NCBI GenBank assembly: GCA_022579005.1
Contig: MU401506.1
Coordinates: forward strand, 124,001-188,000
Reading direction: 5' to 3'
Length of the DNA: 64,000 nucleotides
Origin: Poronia punctata
Taxonomy: Eukaryota > Ascomycota > Sordariomycetes > Xylariales > Xylariaceae
Positions within the stretch are counted from its first letter, which is position 1. Each line of letters opens with the position of its first letter. Below are positions 44,115-57,675 of the stretch, one piece after another. Position numbers and translations under genes: made by a program. The notes beneath the pieces are model-generated. The model saw only the letters and a program-made list of their open reading frames with translations, was not told where the DNA came from and ran no database searches.

Positions 44115-47100
44115 TCAAGGTCCTGTTCCAATGGGTCCGTACGGGCTGTAAATAGCAGTCGTGGCGTCTATAGCAGTCCAGCGCGCTCCGCCATCTACCA
44201 TAATCTGCAGATTTGAATCGAAGCCGTCGTTTAGTGCCATTTGGCCGTACTCGTTGTAGTAAGCGGCCGCGTAGGCATCTATTGACGGTGCTGATTGTGG
44301 GTGGGAGGAGCCCGAGGCCTGGATCAACATGTGTAGACCCGAGTTGGGCTCAAATGGTTGGGCTGCGTAGGCCGACTGGGGAGTCTGTGCCTGAGGTTGA
44401 GGTTGAGGTTGGGGCTCTGGTTGTGGTTGTGGCTGTGGTTGTGGTTGAGGGACCATATGCACGTGAGGATGGGTTTGCTGTTGCGCTTGCTGTTGACGCA
44501 GTTGTGCTTCTTGTTGCGGCTGGGAGGGATGGTGCGGTTGATGAGGTTGAGTGAGAGCGGCTTGCGGTGGAGTAGGCGGCGCATAAGATGAGGATGACAT
44601 GTAAGGTTGCGCCGTATGAGCTTGCGAAGACGAGGTCACGTATTGCGCCTGTGAGAGTGGCGGTAGACAGACGGGCTCGGTATAGCCACCCGGGGCATGC
44701 TGTAAGGGCGCGAGACGTGAGGGCTCGCCCCTGGCCTCCATTTCCTCGCTGTTAGTCCGATTGTCCGTCCCGGGCGGCGTCGTAGCACGTGCGGCGTGGA
44801 ACTTTTTGATCGAGGTTGTGCCGCGTAGGTCCGGGCCGCTGAGACGCGGGTGGACGGTGCTGAGAGCGTACGGCTGGGGATCTTCAATCTGGTGCAGCTG
44901 TAAGTTAGCCTCGATCGATCTCGAGCGGCGCTTGAATCATGTGCTACTACTTACACCGTCTGTCATGGTGCCTGATTGGAACAAGATCTTCTTCGGGTTC
45001 TGATCTTTGAACCACTTTTCCAACCCGTTAGCCCAGGCGGTTGCTAGCGGCCACGTGTGCGAGTATGCTCTTAATATCCCAAGACTGCGGGCATAAATCA
45101 TGCGACCCTCGGCTTGGGCCGCTTGCAGGTCGTTTCCCACGTGCTGTATATCCACTATCCAGGCCTTGTCAACAATACTAAACGCCACGATATGGAACGA
45201 CGGCAGAACTCACACTGTGGGAACTTGACCAAGTACGAAGCTAGTAAGCCGCAACTGTATATGATGAAGGCCTGCCGGTGTCAGCCAAAGGGGAAGAAGC
45301 TGTACGTATCTCTTAGACATGCCACTTACAGCCATCTGTGATCCCAGGCTCTCCACGGGTGTGCCGCCTTCGAAATGAGCATCGACCTGCTCATACAATA
45401 CTCGTACATTGCAGAAAAGATCGTTGGACATGTTCTGATAGAACCTCACTTCCGGATCGCTTGGATCTCCTTGAGCATGCCTGATCATCCTAGCCGGCTA
45501 CGTCAGCACATATACATAACCCGAGGCCCAGGAGTCGAGGTTGAGAGACAAGGACTCACTCGCTCATGTAAACCTTGCGCAGGACAATGTGACACAGTCG
45601 CAGACAGCCAGTTAGGCTCAGATATGCCTTGGGCAGTACAGTATTAGTCGCGTGCGCGGTAACGGTAATCCTTAGGTACGTGTTTTCTTGCACGACTTAC
45701 CAGATCTTCCTCATAGTGTCTATAACCACCTAGCAGTATCCTTCCAAATGCATGCTCCGGAGGCAAATCTCTTTCCCATTCCCTCAGCCTCCGGTGCAGC
45801 TTCGAAAACTCGCTATCATCGTCTTGCGGCCGCCAGTCTTTCTCATTATGGAGTACGCGACGGGCGATAATGCCCCAGAAATTATGGACCTGCATGAGAG
45901 AGGCGAGTAAAGGTCGAGGCCGCAGTGAACACAGGCTGGGGTCGGCGATGGCTGGTGGGGTGCCCTCGAGTGCCGCCCGCTTCTCCGGTATTCTCCCGGC
46001 CTCGAAATCCGCTTCGTCGCAGGGCAGGAGGGCTGTGATGTCGCTAGGCCCCAGCGACACGGGCTTGTAAGGACCGGAGTGCAAGTTATCCTGACCTAGA
46101 AATTTCACTGTTAGCATAGTGCATCGGCCCCGACGACTAAAGTCTTCTACTCACTATGCAACATCCACTATTTTGCCACACATAATCGTCAGTATCTGAG
46201 AGCTCCAAGGCGGGCGTAGACATGGGCATTTCCACTGTCGTAGCTTCACTCACAAATGTGCGTCTTGCCGCCTCTGCCCGTATTCTTTGTACGATATGGG
46301 ACTTGGCCGTGATGGGACTGTAGGCCTCCTCACGATGGAGCCGCATCAGAGCCGCCATCCGGAAGGCTATTCCGGCGCTTATCTTGGCTAGACATGAGCA
46401 AAGGGTTCCCAGAAAAGCCGACATGGACAACCTACATAGCTTGTATTTGATTTTCCCGACCCCTGCTCGGCAATGCTAAGCAAGTAGAAGGCCTGACACC
46501 TCTCCAACGTGGGCTCCAAGTATATCTCATTGATGGCCAGCCGTTGCGCCTTTTGCATGAAGTCATCGGCAGCCTTGAGCCCATTGCCGTACTTCTTGAT
46601 GAAATACTTGTTGAACCTGGCGCCGATGCAGAGGATGCTGAGCAACAGAAAGACGCTGACGGACTGGGGGCTCTCCCTTAGGCCGCTGATGAAAAGCTTT
46701 TTGGGAATGAAGCCTATCTGATAGAAATGACGGATAAATGTATGGATACCATCAACTATCGCGTCCATATGTGGCAACAGATCCCACTCATTCGCCAGCT
46801 GAGGTGGCCGGAGATTGGAGAGAGGGTCGAGACCAAGGCCGGACATTGTGCCCGACTCTCTTTTCACCTTGAGAAGCTCATGCTTGTTTTTCTTATCGGC
46901 ACGCTGCCGAGGATGACGGAACGAACGATCATGATCCAGCTCCCCTCGACTGGGAAACGAACTGTGTGCCAGCAATATCAGGTCAGAAAGAGCAAGATGG
47001 AAGTAGCTAGTAGAAGATGAGAGACTCGATTACCATTCGTCGGCCACGTTAGCTTCCCGGCAACCCTTGCAGGGTGCCACCTTGTCGTGAATACATTTGC

Positions 47101-47400
47101 TGCGCAGCCGGCGACACCTAGAAACACACCGAGTCAACACGGAAGCCTATAAGTGGGGTCTTGCCCGACTACTTTCTTGGAGAAAGAAGGGCTCGATCTA
47201 CGGTGCAGGAGGTTGACACTACGGGGACGGTCCTACCTGCGGCAGGCAATCGGGGCGCGGCGCTTCACGGACGCAAGCGGCAACGTCACGGCGCCAGGCC
47301 CGGGATTGCCCGAGATGGTAGGTGAGAGGGACATGGTTGAAGAGTCGACATTAGAAGAAGAAGAAGAAGAGGCCTCGTCTAAACCGGCCAACATGAGCAT
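44115..47400 (-). CDS. Zn2Cys6 transcription factor with fungal-specific middle domain and Gln/Pro-rich tail
   Basis: Eleven exons on the minus strand: 47400-47237, 47117-47034, 46961-46436, 46382-46254, 46167-46155, 46095-45701, 45627-45560, 45489-45330, 45271-45214, 45154-44955 and 44897-44115, giving 859 aa in one frame. An in-frame TGA lies two codons before the ATG. The zinc cluster (about residues 53-83) reads ACRRCRRLRSKC, then PCKGC, with the sixth cysteine coded across the exon 2/3 border. The fungal_trans domain shows CQAFYLLSIAEQGSG, ISAGIAFRMAALMRLHREE, RRTFWMLHSQDNLHSGPYKP, SLGPSDITALLPC and YSHTWPLATAWANGLEKW. WMLH comes from a 13-nt exon. The C-terminal 250 residues are rich in Gln-Pro dipeptides, like activation regions. 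Target genes are unknown. Confidence 0.85.
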
Positions 47401-49320
47401 GGTTCACAATCGCGGAGACAAGGTTAGACAGATAGAGATAGACACTCGTCTCTTTGACTTCCGCGACACGGCAAGGGTTCCTCGGCGTCGGAAACGCTTG
47501 CAAGCGTATTAGAAAGGAGAAAGTCGTACGACAGCTCAGTTACCACCAAAGCGGGTTGGGGTTGGATTATAGTTGCCTGCCGTCAGGGGATTGGATGTAA
47601 GAGATGCCGTGAGCTTTCCGGCAACAACGCAGGCATGACCAGGCGTTTATGGCGCCAGAGAATATGGAAGCATCAGGTATGTACTGGAGCTGAAAGGCAA
47701 ACTGGTTCGCGTGACGAATAAATCAGAGCTAAATGTCGTCGGGCGCAATTATGATAGAGGGTGAATACGATCGTCCCGACTGATCTATGGTACTGTAGTA
47801 ATGTGCAATGATAATAAAAGATGATGTAGGATCAAATGTGGAGTCTGGGGTAGAGAGACTGTCAAGGGAGGCGTCTGAAGATGCGCGGTAGAAGTCCGTA
47901 ATCTAGGGCTGGGTATTACCTACTCGTAGATGTTACCGGCGGCATGTACGAGTATGTCTGGAAAGAACCCGACCCCGTCGATGGCGTGGCAGATAGGTAG
48001 ACGGTAAGAAATGATACTGTAGTTTTAGTCCCGGCTCGGATTCCCGTACGACATTCCTTCTGCTGTTTGCCTTCGCTTTTCTGCCCTCCTTCGCCCTCTT
48101 CTTTCATCCTCAGTCGTCGCTTACCCCTGTCGATACACGGCCTGAGGATCGACAATACCGCCCTGTCCTCTTCAGTAACTAGTAATCTGCAGGGCAGTAT
48201 TCCGTATTATTACTACTGCAGCTCTCTCTGGTACTAGTGTATAAGCTGTCGACGCTTAGGGTTAGTCATCCAAGCCGGCTAGGCGGAATAGAGACAAAGT
48301 GTGCTTCCAACTTGGCATCGATAGGCGACCATACTTTGTTGTTCGAAAGGACACTGCAATACCTACGTGTATGTACGAGTATGCAGACTGAGAAATACCG
48401 GACGGAATGTGGGAGAATAAATAGGACCTGGAGGAAGCGAACCTGGAGCAGGAAACGATATTGTCCATACGACACGACTTGTCAACTCACATTCTCGGTT
48501 ATCTTTATACATATGATTACCCGGTAGATAGGTCAGTGATAGAGGTGAGCAAGGATAAAGGAACGTACTCGTAAATCAAGAAATCATCGTCGCAGTATCG
48601 CGCCCAGGGGGGATGATAGGTGAAAAGAGACGGGAGACCACCAAGTCTTAGCTCGGTCCACCGTGCCTGTCAAAGTATCCTTGGACCATTTTCACGGAAA
48701 CTCCGTTGATATTGGGCGACCGACCGTTGGAAGTTGAAACACCAAGGCAGGGGTTCTATACGCGAGTGTACTGGTGCTGCAGCTGTGTCTTATCATTACG
48801 ACGCTGGTATGTCAGAGATGAAAAGGATGAAGAGACAAAACCAACATCACATAATGCTGCCTACATGTTTATTCATGACACCGACACGATGGCCCGTGCG
48901 TCGATCATCACGATTGTAGGAGTCGTACCTCAGAACTATGTGTCGCCGAGCTGCCTCAAGTGAATGGCATCCGTAGTCGGATGGTTCTGGTTGGCTTTCA
49001 GAGCTATCGCGAAGAAAAATATTTGGTCCTCGCTATCTACTGTTGGCCTAGTAGCTGCAGGTCTTTCTCGACTGGCCTGGACTGGGCTGCACAAACCCGG
49101 CAGGACTCGTCGCATTGGCACAGGACAGCAGGACAGAGTCGAAGGATCCAGATGTATCGCCCGGAAGGATTATCCAGTCTGTGCTTACATTGTAATGTAG
49201 CCTACTATACAAATCGCGAAGTCCTCGTACTTCCTTGTTACTGTACGTGCGTGGTTGAAACTACAGGTCCAAATAGGCGTCTGATAAGTCGTCTAAAGCC
49301 CTTGCCTACTATATACTATA
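47401..49320. other. Spacer between the Zn2Cys6 gene and the AT-rich block
   Basis: Presumed promoter of the Zn2Cys6 gene, then 1.5 kb without a recognised gene. The frame 48960-49367 reads into the AT block and has no motif. Confidence 0.5.
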
Positions 49321-49370
49321 CTAAGAAATTAAAAAAATCTACAATAGTTGTAAGCGTTATAAAATAGTAA

Positions 49371-49390
49371 TAAGCGTTGTAAATTTTATA
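49371..49390 (+). repeat. Subterminal inverted repeat, left end of AT block
   Basis: TAAGCGTTGTAAATTTTATA, the exact reverse complement of 57600-57619. A second word GTAAGCGTTATAA lies at 49350-49362. Confidence 0.7.
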
Positions 49391-52300
49391 GCTATTATAA
49401 ATTTAACAATGGTTGTAGATTTATATATACTTTTTTAATTAAATTACTTATAAGAGTACTTTAAATCTTGTTTTTTAAAAGGTTAGTAGATTTAGTAAAA
49501 AAAGCATACTATACTTGCTATAACTAAGCGCTATAACTTTATAAAAATATAATTAGTAACAAAACTTTTTTATTTTAATAATTAATTACTTAAAAAGTTA
49601 TATTTATATTATTTAGCATTAAAACAATTAAGTAATAAATTAATATAAAAATAAAAAAAATCTTTAAAGTAAAAAAGTAATAGTTATAAATGCTAATAAG
49701 CTAATTTATATAACTTTTATTAAAGTTTACTATAATTTACTATAATCTTTAAACTAAGTTAATTTACTTAATATTTTTATTAAATATAATTATATATAAA
49801 ACAAAAAAAAAAGCTTATTTTTATGCTTTTACTTTATAATAAACTTATAATATAGTTTTATTAATAATACCTAGCTTGTTAGCGTTTAATATGCTAAAGT
49901 ACTATTTTAAAAAAACTATTTTTAAAGTCTTTTAATTTAAATAACATATTAAAAGTTTTTTTTAATTTAAAAAACATATTAATAGTTTTATTTTTGCTAT
50001 TACTTTTTTTATTTAGTAAAAACTAGTATTAGCATTACTACTAAGTGGTATTATTGCTACTAATATTATAATAAATTAAACGTTTAAGCTATTAAAAAGG
50101 TTTTTATGCTTATTATTGCGCTTATTGCTACTAAGTAGCAAGTTATTATTTTAATACTTATTAAATTAAAATTTATTAAATAAAAAGCATATTATTACTA
50201 AACGCTAAAAAAAAAGCGCTTTATAAAACTAAATAATATACTAGCAAAAAGCAAACCTTTATAATAATACTATTATAAAACTAGCAGCTATAATAAACCT
50301 AGTAATTATAAAGCAGCTTATAACTAAAAAGTAGCTAGCACTTATAAAGTAACTAGCAATAAAGCTACTAATAACTATAAAGTAATTAGCAATAAAGCTA
50401 CTAATAATTATATAAAACAAAAGTTTATATTTAAACTATGCTTTTTATAAATATTAAATATAAATAAAAATTATATTAAAAAGCTTAAATAATAAAAAGC
50501 ACTTTTTTAACTACTATAGCTTTTATATTTTAATTGCTTTAAAAATATATTATAAATATTTTTATTTTTAGCTAAAAGTTTAAGCAAATATTATTATTAT
50601 TATTTAGCTTAAGTATTAAAAAAAAGTAAATTAAAAATAATAGCACTTTTAAAAATTTAAAAAGCTTAACGCTTACTAATTGCTTTAATAAGCTAAGTTA
50701 TATTTTTTTAAATAATATTGCTAAGCTTTATTTAGTTAAAATATTTAAAAGCGCTTAAAGCTTTAAAAGTATTACTAATATTTTTATAATAATTTTTAGC
50801 TTTTTTTTAGTTTTTTATACTATATTTCTAAGTAATAAATAAGCTATTAAAGTTTTTATTATATTAATGCTTAATAAAATATACTTTTTTTACTACTATT
50901 AATATAGTATAAGCAATAACTTTAAAGTAATAAAAAAAAATTTATTTTATTATTATATATTGCTTTATAGTTAATAACTAGCTAAACATAATAAAATATA
51001 GTTTTAAAAATATTAGCATTTTTAAGTTAAATATATATTTATTTTTTTATTTTTGCTTTAATAGTAAAAGTATTATAGCTTTTAATAAAGTTAATAAAAA
51101 AGTGCTTTTAGCTAAAGTTATAATACTAGTTTATAGCAATCTTTTAAAAAGCTTTATATTAGTATTAAATTATTTATTTTTAATAAAAGTTAAATTACTT
51201 ATATAAGTGCTAACTTAAAAGATTTTATGCTTAAATATTTAATAAATATTAAAAGCATAGTTATAATAGTTATTAAAAGTTTAAAAGTTTATATTTATAT
51301 TAAAAAACAGCGTTTTAAAAAGTAAGCAAATAAGTTTGCTTAAAAAATAAACTAAAATTATTTTATAAACTTTATAGTTAATAATTAGCTTAAACTTTTT
51401 AGTAGTATTTAAACTAAGTAAATCTAGGTTAGCTACTTAAGCATAAATAATATAAAGTATATTAATATTTACAACTTTTATAAATAATTTATAAAAAAAA
51501 AAAAAAAAGCGTTAAAATATACATTTTTAACGCTATAACTAGTTTTTTTAAAACTTTTAAATATAGCACTACTTTATATAAGTATAGTAAGTAAATATAA
51601 AGTATAAAAAAGGTTAGATTTATTATTATAAGCTACTATAGTAGTAAGTAAGTTAATATTGCTAGTAGCAGTACTAGCAATATTAGCAGTAGCAAAGTTA
51701 GTAAGTATAAAAAGCTATATTGCTTTAAATATAAGCTAAAACTAAAAATATTATAAATATTATTATTAAAAATAAAAAATATAAAGCTTTTACTTGCTTA
51801 AAATTGCTAAAGCTTATATAGCTAACTAGATTATAAACGTAAACAAGTTTAAATAAAGTAGCAGCTAAGCAAAAAATTTTAGTTTAAAATAATTTAATTA
51901 CATTTTAAGTTAATATTAAAAAACTTAAGCTAAAAATTAAAAAAAGCATTAGTATTTATTTAATAAAAGCTTAAAAGTTATTTAGCAGCAAGTTATAGCT
52001 AGTACTACTGCTATAGTTTTTTTTTATAGTTAATATTGCTTTAATATTTATTAAAATTAAGCTAAAAGTAAGTATTATATATATATTGCTATTAAAATAT
52101 ATATATAGCATCTTTAATAATAATAAAATTATATTTACTTTAATATGTAAGCATATAAGCTTAAAAGTTTAAAGCAGTATTAGCAAAAAAACTATAATAA
52201 AAAAATAGTAAATATTATAAGTACAAAGTAAAGTAAAAATAAAAAAAAAAAAATAAAAAAGTTAAAAAAAAAAAGCAAAATAGAAAATTTTCTTAGTATT

Positions 52301-55300
52301 TATGCTTAATAGTTAAAAATGTTAATATAAAAGTATAAAAGCATATACTTATAACTACTAGTAATAATAATAATATATACTAATAATAAAGCACTTATTA
52401 GCTTAATAAAATATTAATAAAATTTTTATTAACTTTAATAAAACTTTTATTAAGCAAATACTTAAAATAAAGTACTAAAAGTTTTTATTAAAAATAAACT
52501 ATTAAATAGTTATTATAAGTTATTTTCTTTTTATTTTATATATATTTAAAAAGTATATATGCTTTTAACCTTTACGTTATTATAAAAATCCTTTTTAAAT
52601 AAAATAATAAATAAATATATTTTTATAATGCTGCGCTATATAAGTTAACTTTTTAAACAAAAGTAATAAATTAATAGCATTGCTTATAATAATAACGTAC
52701 TAAGTTTTTAAGCTAATAATATTATTATAAATAACTTTTTTAAAAAACCTAGTAATAATAAACGTATTAATAATAAATTTTAAAACATAAATATACCTTT
52801 TAAAAATATACTTAAAAAAATAAAAATAAGCTTAATTAAGCTTAATAATTTTTTTGCAATAAATTTTAATAATAATAAAAGTAAGTAATAAACAAATATA
52901 AATATTTAATATTATTGTTTTTTAATACGTATACTTTAAAACTTATTAATACTAAGGCTATATAAGCTAATTTTATTAAAGCGTTTAACTAAACTATATA
53001 AGCAGCGCTTTTATATAATAAACTTTTAAATATACTAAAATATAAAAATGTTATTAAAGCTAATTTTTTACTATTTATTAACTTTATAGCTAATACTAAA
53101 GCTAGCTTTACTTTTAAAAATATTTTTAAAAGCGTTAAATAAAAAAAAATAAAAAAGGCCCTTTTGTATTTTATTTTTAAACTTTAACTTAAGCTAAAAA
53201 AAACGTTAATAACTTTTTAAAACTAATATTAAATATATATTAAAACTAATATTTTAAAATTTTATAATTTAAAAAAATACTAATTGCTTTTATTAAGCTT
53301 ACTAATATAAGCTATTAAAACTATACTTTTTTAGTAAACGTTTTTTAGCTTATTTTTAGATTTAATAGTAATATATACTTACTTATAGCTAGTTTACTTA
53401 AATAGCTATTAACGCTTAAAAATTAATTACGCTATTGCTTGCTTTTAATAAAAATAAAAAAGGTAAACATTTTTTTTAACGTTATAAAGCTTTTTATACT
53501 GCTTTTTAAAATAAAAGCTAAAAAACGTAAAAAAATCTAAGCTTTTAAACTAAAGCTTGCTAAGCACTATAATAAAATTAAAAGCAAAAAAAAAAAAAAA
53601 AAAGGGTTTATTTAATTAAGACCTCTTTACTACTACTAAGCTTAAGCTGCTAGCAAAAAACTTTTTTAAAATTATAATAAAGTTAACATTTTTTAACTTT
53701 ATATTAGTTTTTAAAAATATTATTATATTAAATATTATTAAAAACTTATATTTTAAACTTAGTTAATTTATAAATAATTTTATAAAACTATATAAGTTAA
53801 ATTTCTAGCTTTTTTTAGTTTATATATTTTTTAGCATTTATTTTTATATTTTAATAAATAAAAAGCTTGCTAAACTTATTATATTTTTATTTAAGTTTAT
53901 TTATTATTAGTGTTTTAATAAAAATTGTTATTATAGCATAATTTTAAAAAATAATAAAAATATTAGCTTAATTTATATTAGCTACGTTGCTAGCTTTAAA
54001 TATAATAAAAAAGGTAACTGTTTTATTACTTAAAATTTTAATTTTATACTAGTTTTTTAAATTTAGCTAGCATTATTTTTTAATTAAAATAAAGCAGTTT
54101 ATAACTTTTTTAAAACAATAATAAGCTTATATTAACTTTTAAAATAATTTATATTATAAAAAACAAAGCTTTTAGCTATATAAATTAATACGTTTTTTTT
54201 AATAGCTATTAAAATAAAGATTTTTTTAGCTTTTTAACTTAAGTTGTTTTATTTTAAAAAAAAGCATAAATTGCTACTTTATTTAAAATATATTAAAGTT
54301 AACACTTTTTAAGTTTATAGCTAAAAGTTTTATATTATATGCTATATTATTATTAAAAACAAGGTAGTTTTTATTTACTATATATACTTTCTTTACGCTA
54401 AGCTTAAATTAAATATATATAGCTAAAAGCTATATGCTTAAAAATAAAATTTAACTATTAAAAGTACTTTATTTATAATATTTTTTTTATATTAACATTT
54501 ATTAATAGTTTTAGTATATATTATAATTTATACTAGTTTTTTATAAGTTTTTATATTATATTAGCTACTTTTATAGCAAATAAGCAATTATGTTTAAAAA
54601 ATATCTTTTTTATTGTGCTTAAGCTATATGCTTTTAATTTTAGCAATATTATTATAGTACTAAAAATAATAATATATATAAATTATAGTGTTATAAAAAA
54701 AATATATAGCTAAAATATTTAAATATATACGTTTATAATAGTATATATTAAAAATATACTATAGCAAGCTAAAAATAATAGTTTTAAAAGCTTTTGCGCT
54801 ACTAAATACTGCTATTTTTATAATATTATAATAATAGCAAAGTAAGCTATATTTAACTTTAATATTTTTTTTAATATTAACTTTATAATAAATAGCTGCT
54901 TTTATAACTAAACGCTGTAAATATAACATATAATAAAAAAACTTAAGTTTAAAGCTGCTAAAAAGGTATATAGTAAGTAATAAAGTATTAATAACGCAAA
55001 ACTTTTATTTATTACTATTTTTTTAGTATTAAACTTAATTATAACTTTTATTAATTTAGCTTATTTAAAGTTTAATAGTTTAAGCAACTTAGCATATTAT
55101 TTTTTATATAATAAAATATTAACTAAAAACGTTATAATAAAGTATACTTTTTAACTTTATATATTTTTATTTTTTTTAAGTTAGCAACAACTTTAATTTC
55201 TAATTTATTATTTTATAAGTTATAATATATTTTTTTATATAATATAGTTACTAATTATACTTTTTTTTTTTTGCTAGTAAATAAAGCTTAAGCATATTTA

Positions 55301-57599
55301 GCTATACTTTTATAACAAGGCTAAAATACGCATTTTTAATAAAAAAACTATAACTTTAATTATTAAAGCATATATAGCTATTATTAAAAACAATATATTA
55401 CTTATAAGCTATAATATTTTTTTTAAAAAAACAAAAAAATATAAAAGCGCTAATTTATTAAGCTAAATATATATTTAATTATTTAGCTATTATAGCAACT
55501 GCTTTTAAAAAAAGGTTTTATACTGCTTTTATTGCTAAAATAGTAATATATATAAAAAGTGTTTTTTTTAATATAAGTAGCAAAAGCTTTACTTTTTAAT
55601 TTACTAACAATATTTTACGTTTTAATATTTATATTGCTATTTATTTTCTAGTTATTATAAAAAAATATAGCTTGCTAATTAATATAAACACGTTTATAAA
55701 AAAAAACTTTTATAAGTAAGTTTAAATCTTATTTTTTTTAAGTTTATTAGCAATTTAAAAGTTGTTTTATAGCTAAATTTAAAAGTTTAATAAAGCAAAC
55801 GTTAAAAAAGTAAAAAAGTTTATATAGCTTTTTATTTAAAAGCAAAGCAATAATGCTTTTTTTACTATTAAGTTAAACGTAGTTAATTAGCTAATTAAAG
55901 CATAAAATTAAAATCTAGTTACTTTTTTTTTTATTAAACTATTTTTAAATTAAAAAATTTCTTTTATTTTATTTTTTTAATTTATTTTTATATAGTTAAT
56001 TAATTATATACTAATATAAACATAATAAATAGTTTAAAAACTACGTTTTTAGCTTTAACTATTTAAATATTAAGCATATCTTTTTAATAAAAATAAATTT
56101 TTAAAAAACAGTATAATTAGTATTACGTAGTACGTTTATATATAATAACCTTAAGCTAACCTTAAAAATAAATAAGCTATATTAAAAGTATTTTTTTTAA
56201 AGTTTTTTTATATGCAAATTAAGCTAATATTTAAAATAATAACAATTATAAGCTTAATATTAGCATGTTTACTAATAACTAGTATATAAATTTAATTATA
56301 ATTAACTACTTTTTAACTAAAAAGGTTATAAAATATTATTATAACATTAATAGTAAAAAAAAACTACTACTTTATAAAAACATTAATATTATAAATATAT
56401 AGTTAAAAAAATTATAAGCGTTTTATTATTTTAATTATAGTAAAAGTATTAGCTATTTTTTTTAAAAAAAAATTAAGTTATATAGTAAAGCTAAAAGTTT
56501 AGGTTTACTTGCAAGTAAGTTTAACTTTATATATTTTTATATATTTTTATATTTTATATTAGCAAACTTAAACTTTAATACTTTATATTTAGTTATAAAA
56601 GTATAAAAAGTATATTTACTATTTAAAATAATTGCTTTATAATATATTGCTATATTTAAGTATATATTAGTTGCTAGTTTTGCTAATATATATAATATAT
56701 ATAAAAAATTTAGTAATTGCTTTACTTTTAATATTAGTTAATATATAAAGTATACTTAAAAGCGTTAAAACTATATTAAACGCATTAACTATATTATATT
56801 GTTTAAAAACTATAATAATAGCTATATTTTTATTATTTTTAGCTTAATAAAGCATATTAGCTAGCATAATAAGCTTTTTAATTTAAAAATTTATTAATAA
56901 ATAAATAAAGCTATTATTGTTAGCATTTTTATAATTAGCTTTAAAAAGCTTTATATAATTACTATTAATAATAAAGTTATATTAGTTAATTAAAACTTTT
57001 ACTATTTTTAATTAGTATGTTTTATTAATAGCAACGTTAATATTTATAATTTTATATGCTACTACTAATTAACTTTTAAAAGTTATATTAAAAAAAGAAA
57101 ATAAAAGCTTAAATTTAGCAAAAACTAAAAAAATAGCATAGCTATTTTTAAATTTATATATAAACTATATATTACTTTACTAACTTTAATACTTATTATT
57201 TTTTACTTTTGCTTTAGCATTACTACAATGTTTTATTATAAATAATATTTTAATATAACGCAATATAAGTATTTATATTTTATAAACAAAACTAATAGTT
57301 TTTAAAAAGCATTAGCTAAAAAATAAATAAAAAGATAAAAAATAGTATAAGTAAGTAGTATATATATAAAATCTTTAATATATTTTATATATTATATTAT
57401 TTTTAAAGTTTAAAGCAGTAAATATATATAAATTATATTTTATATTAATTATTATAATTAGTAGCAAAGTATTTTGTTTTAAAAATAAAATAGTAAATTA
57501 ATTAAACTAAAAAGTAAACTATAAAGCAAGCGCTATAATTATAGTAAGCTAAGCGCTAAAAATATAGCGCTTATTTAAAAAACTTTAGCTTATAACGCT

Positions 57600-57619
57600 T
57601 ATAAAATTTACAACGCTTA
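57600..57619 (-). repeat. Subterminal inverted repeat, right end of AT block
   Basis: TATAAAATTTACAACGCTTA, partner of 49371-49390. It is flanked by three more words of the family (ATAACGCTTATAA, CTACAAGCGTTATAG, ATAAGCGTTATAAC). Confidence 0.7.
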
Positions 57620-57675
57620 TAAATTTTACTAATACTAGAAAGTCTACAAGCGTTATAGATTTTATAAGCGTTATA

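Larger units (their letters stand above)
49321..57675. mobile_element. 8.4-kb AT-rich block, probable RIP-mutated transposon remnant
   Basis: From about 49321 to 57675 the sequence is almost only A and T on both strands, with no reading frame of 60 codons and stops everywhere. The few C residues left stand mostly in GCT or ACT, and G mostly in AGC or AGT, while CpA and TpG look scarce and TpA very common. That is the outcome of C-to-T mutation at CpA on both strands. The borders are sharp against normal DNA. Both ends carry clusters of ATAAGCGTTATAA/ATAAGCGTTGTAA words, including an exact 20-bp inverted pair (49371-49390 and 57600-57619). No protein can be recovered by eye, so the element class is unknown. 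Confidence 0.65.

Noticed and set aside
44213..44554. Plus-strand frame of 113 codons
   Set aside because: Antisense of the Gln/Pro-rich tail of the Zn2Cys6 protein; the Val/Leu runs come from the repeat.
47153..47512. Plus-strand frame of 119 codons
   Set aside because: Antisense of exon 1 of the Zn2Cys6 gene; the Glu run mirrors its serine run.
49321..57675. CRISPR array or satellite in the AT block
   Set aside because: No regular repeat-spacer period is visible; the host is a eukaryote.
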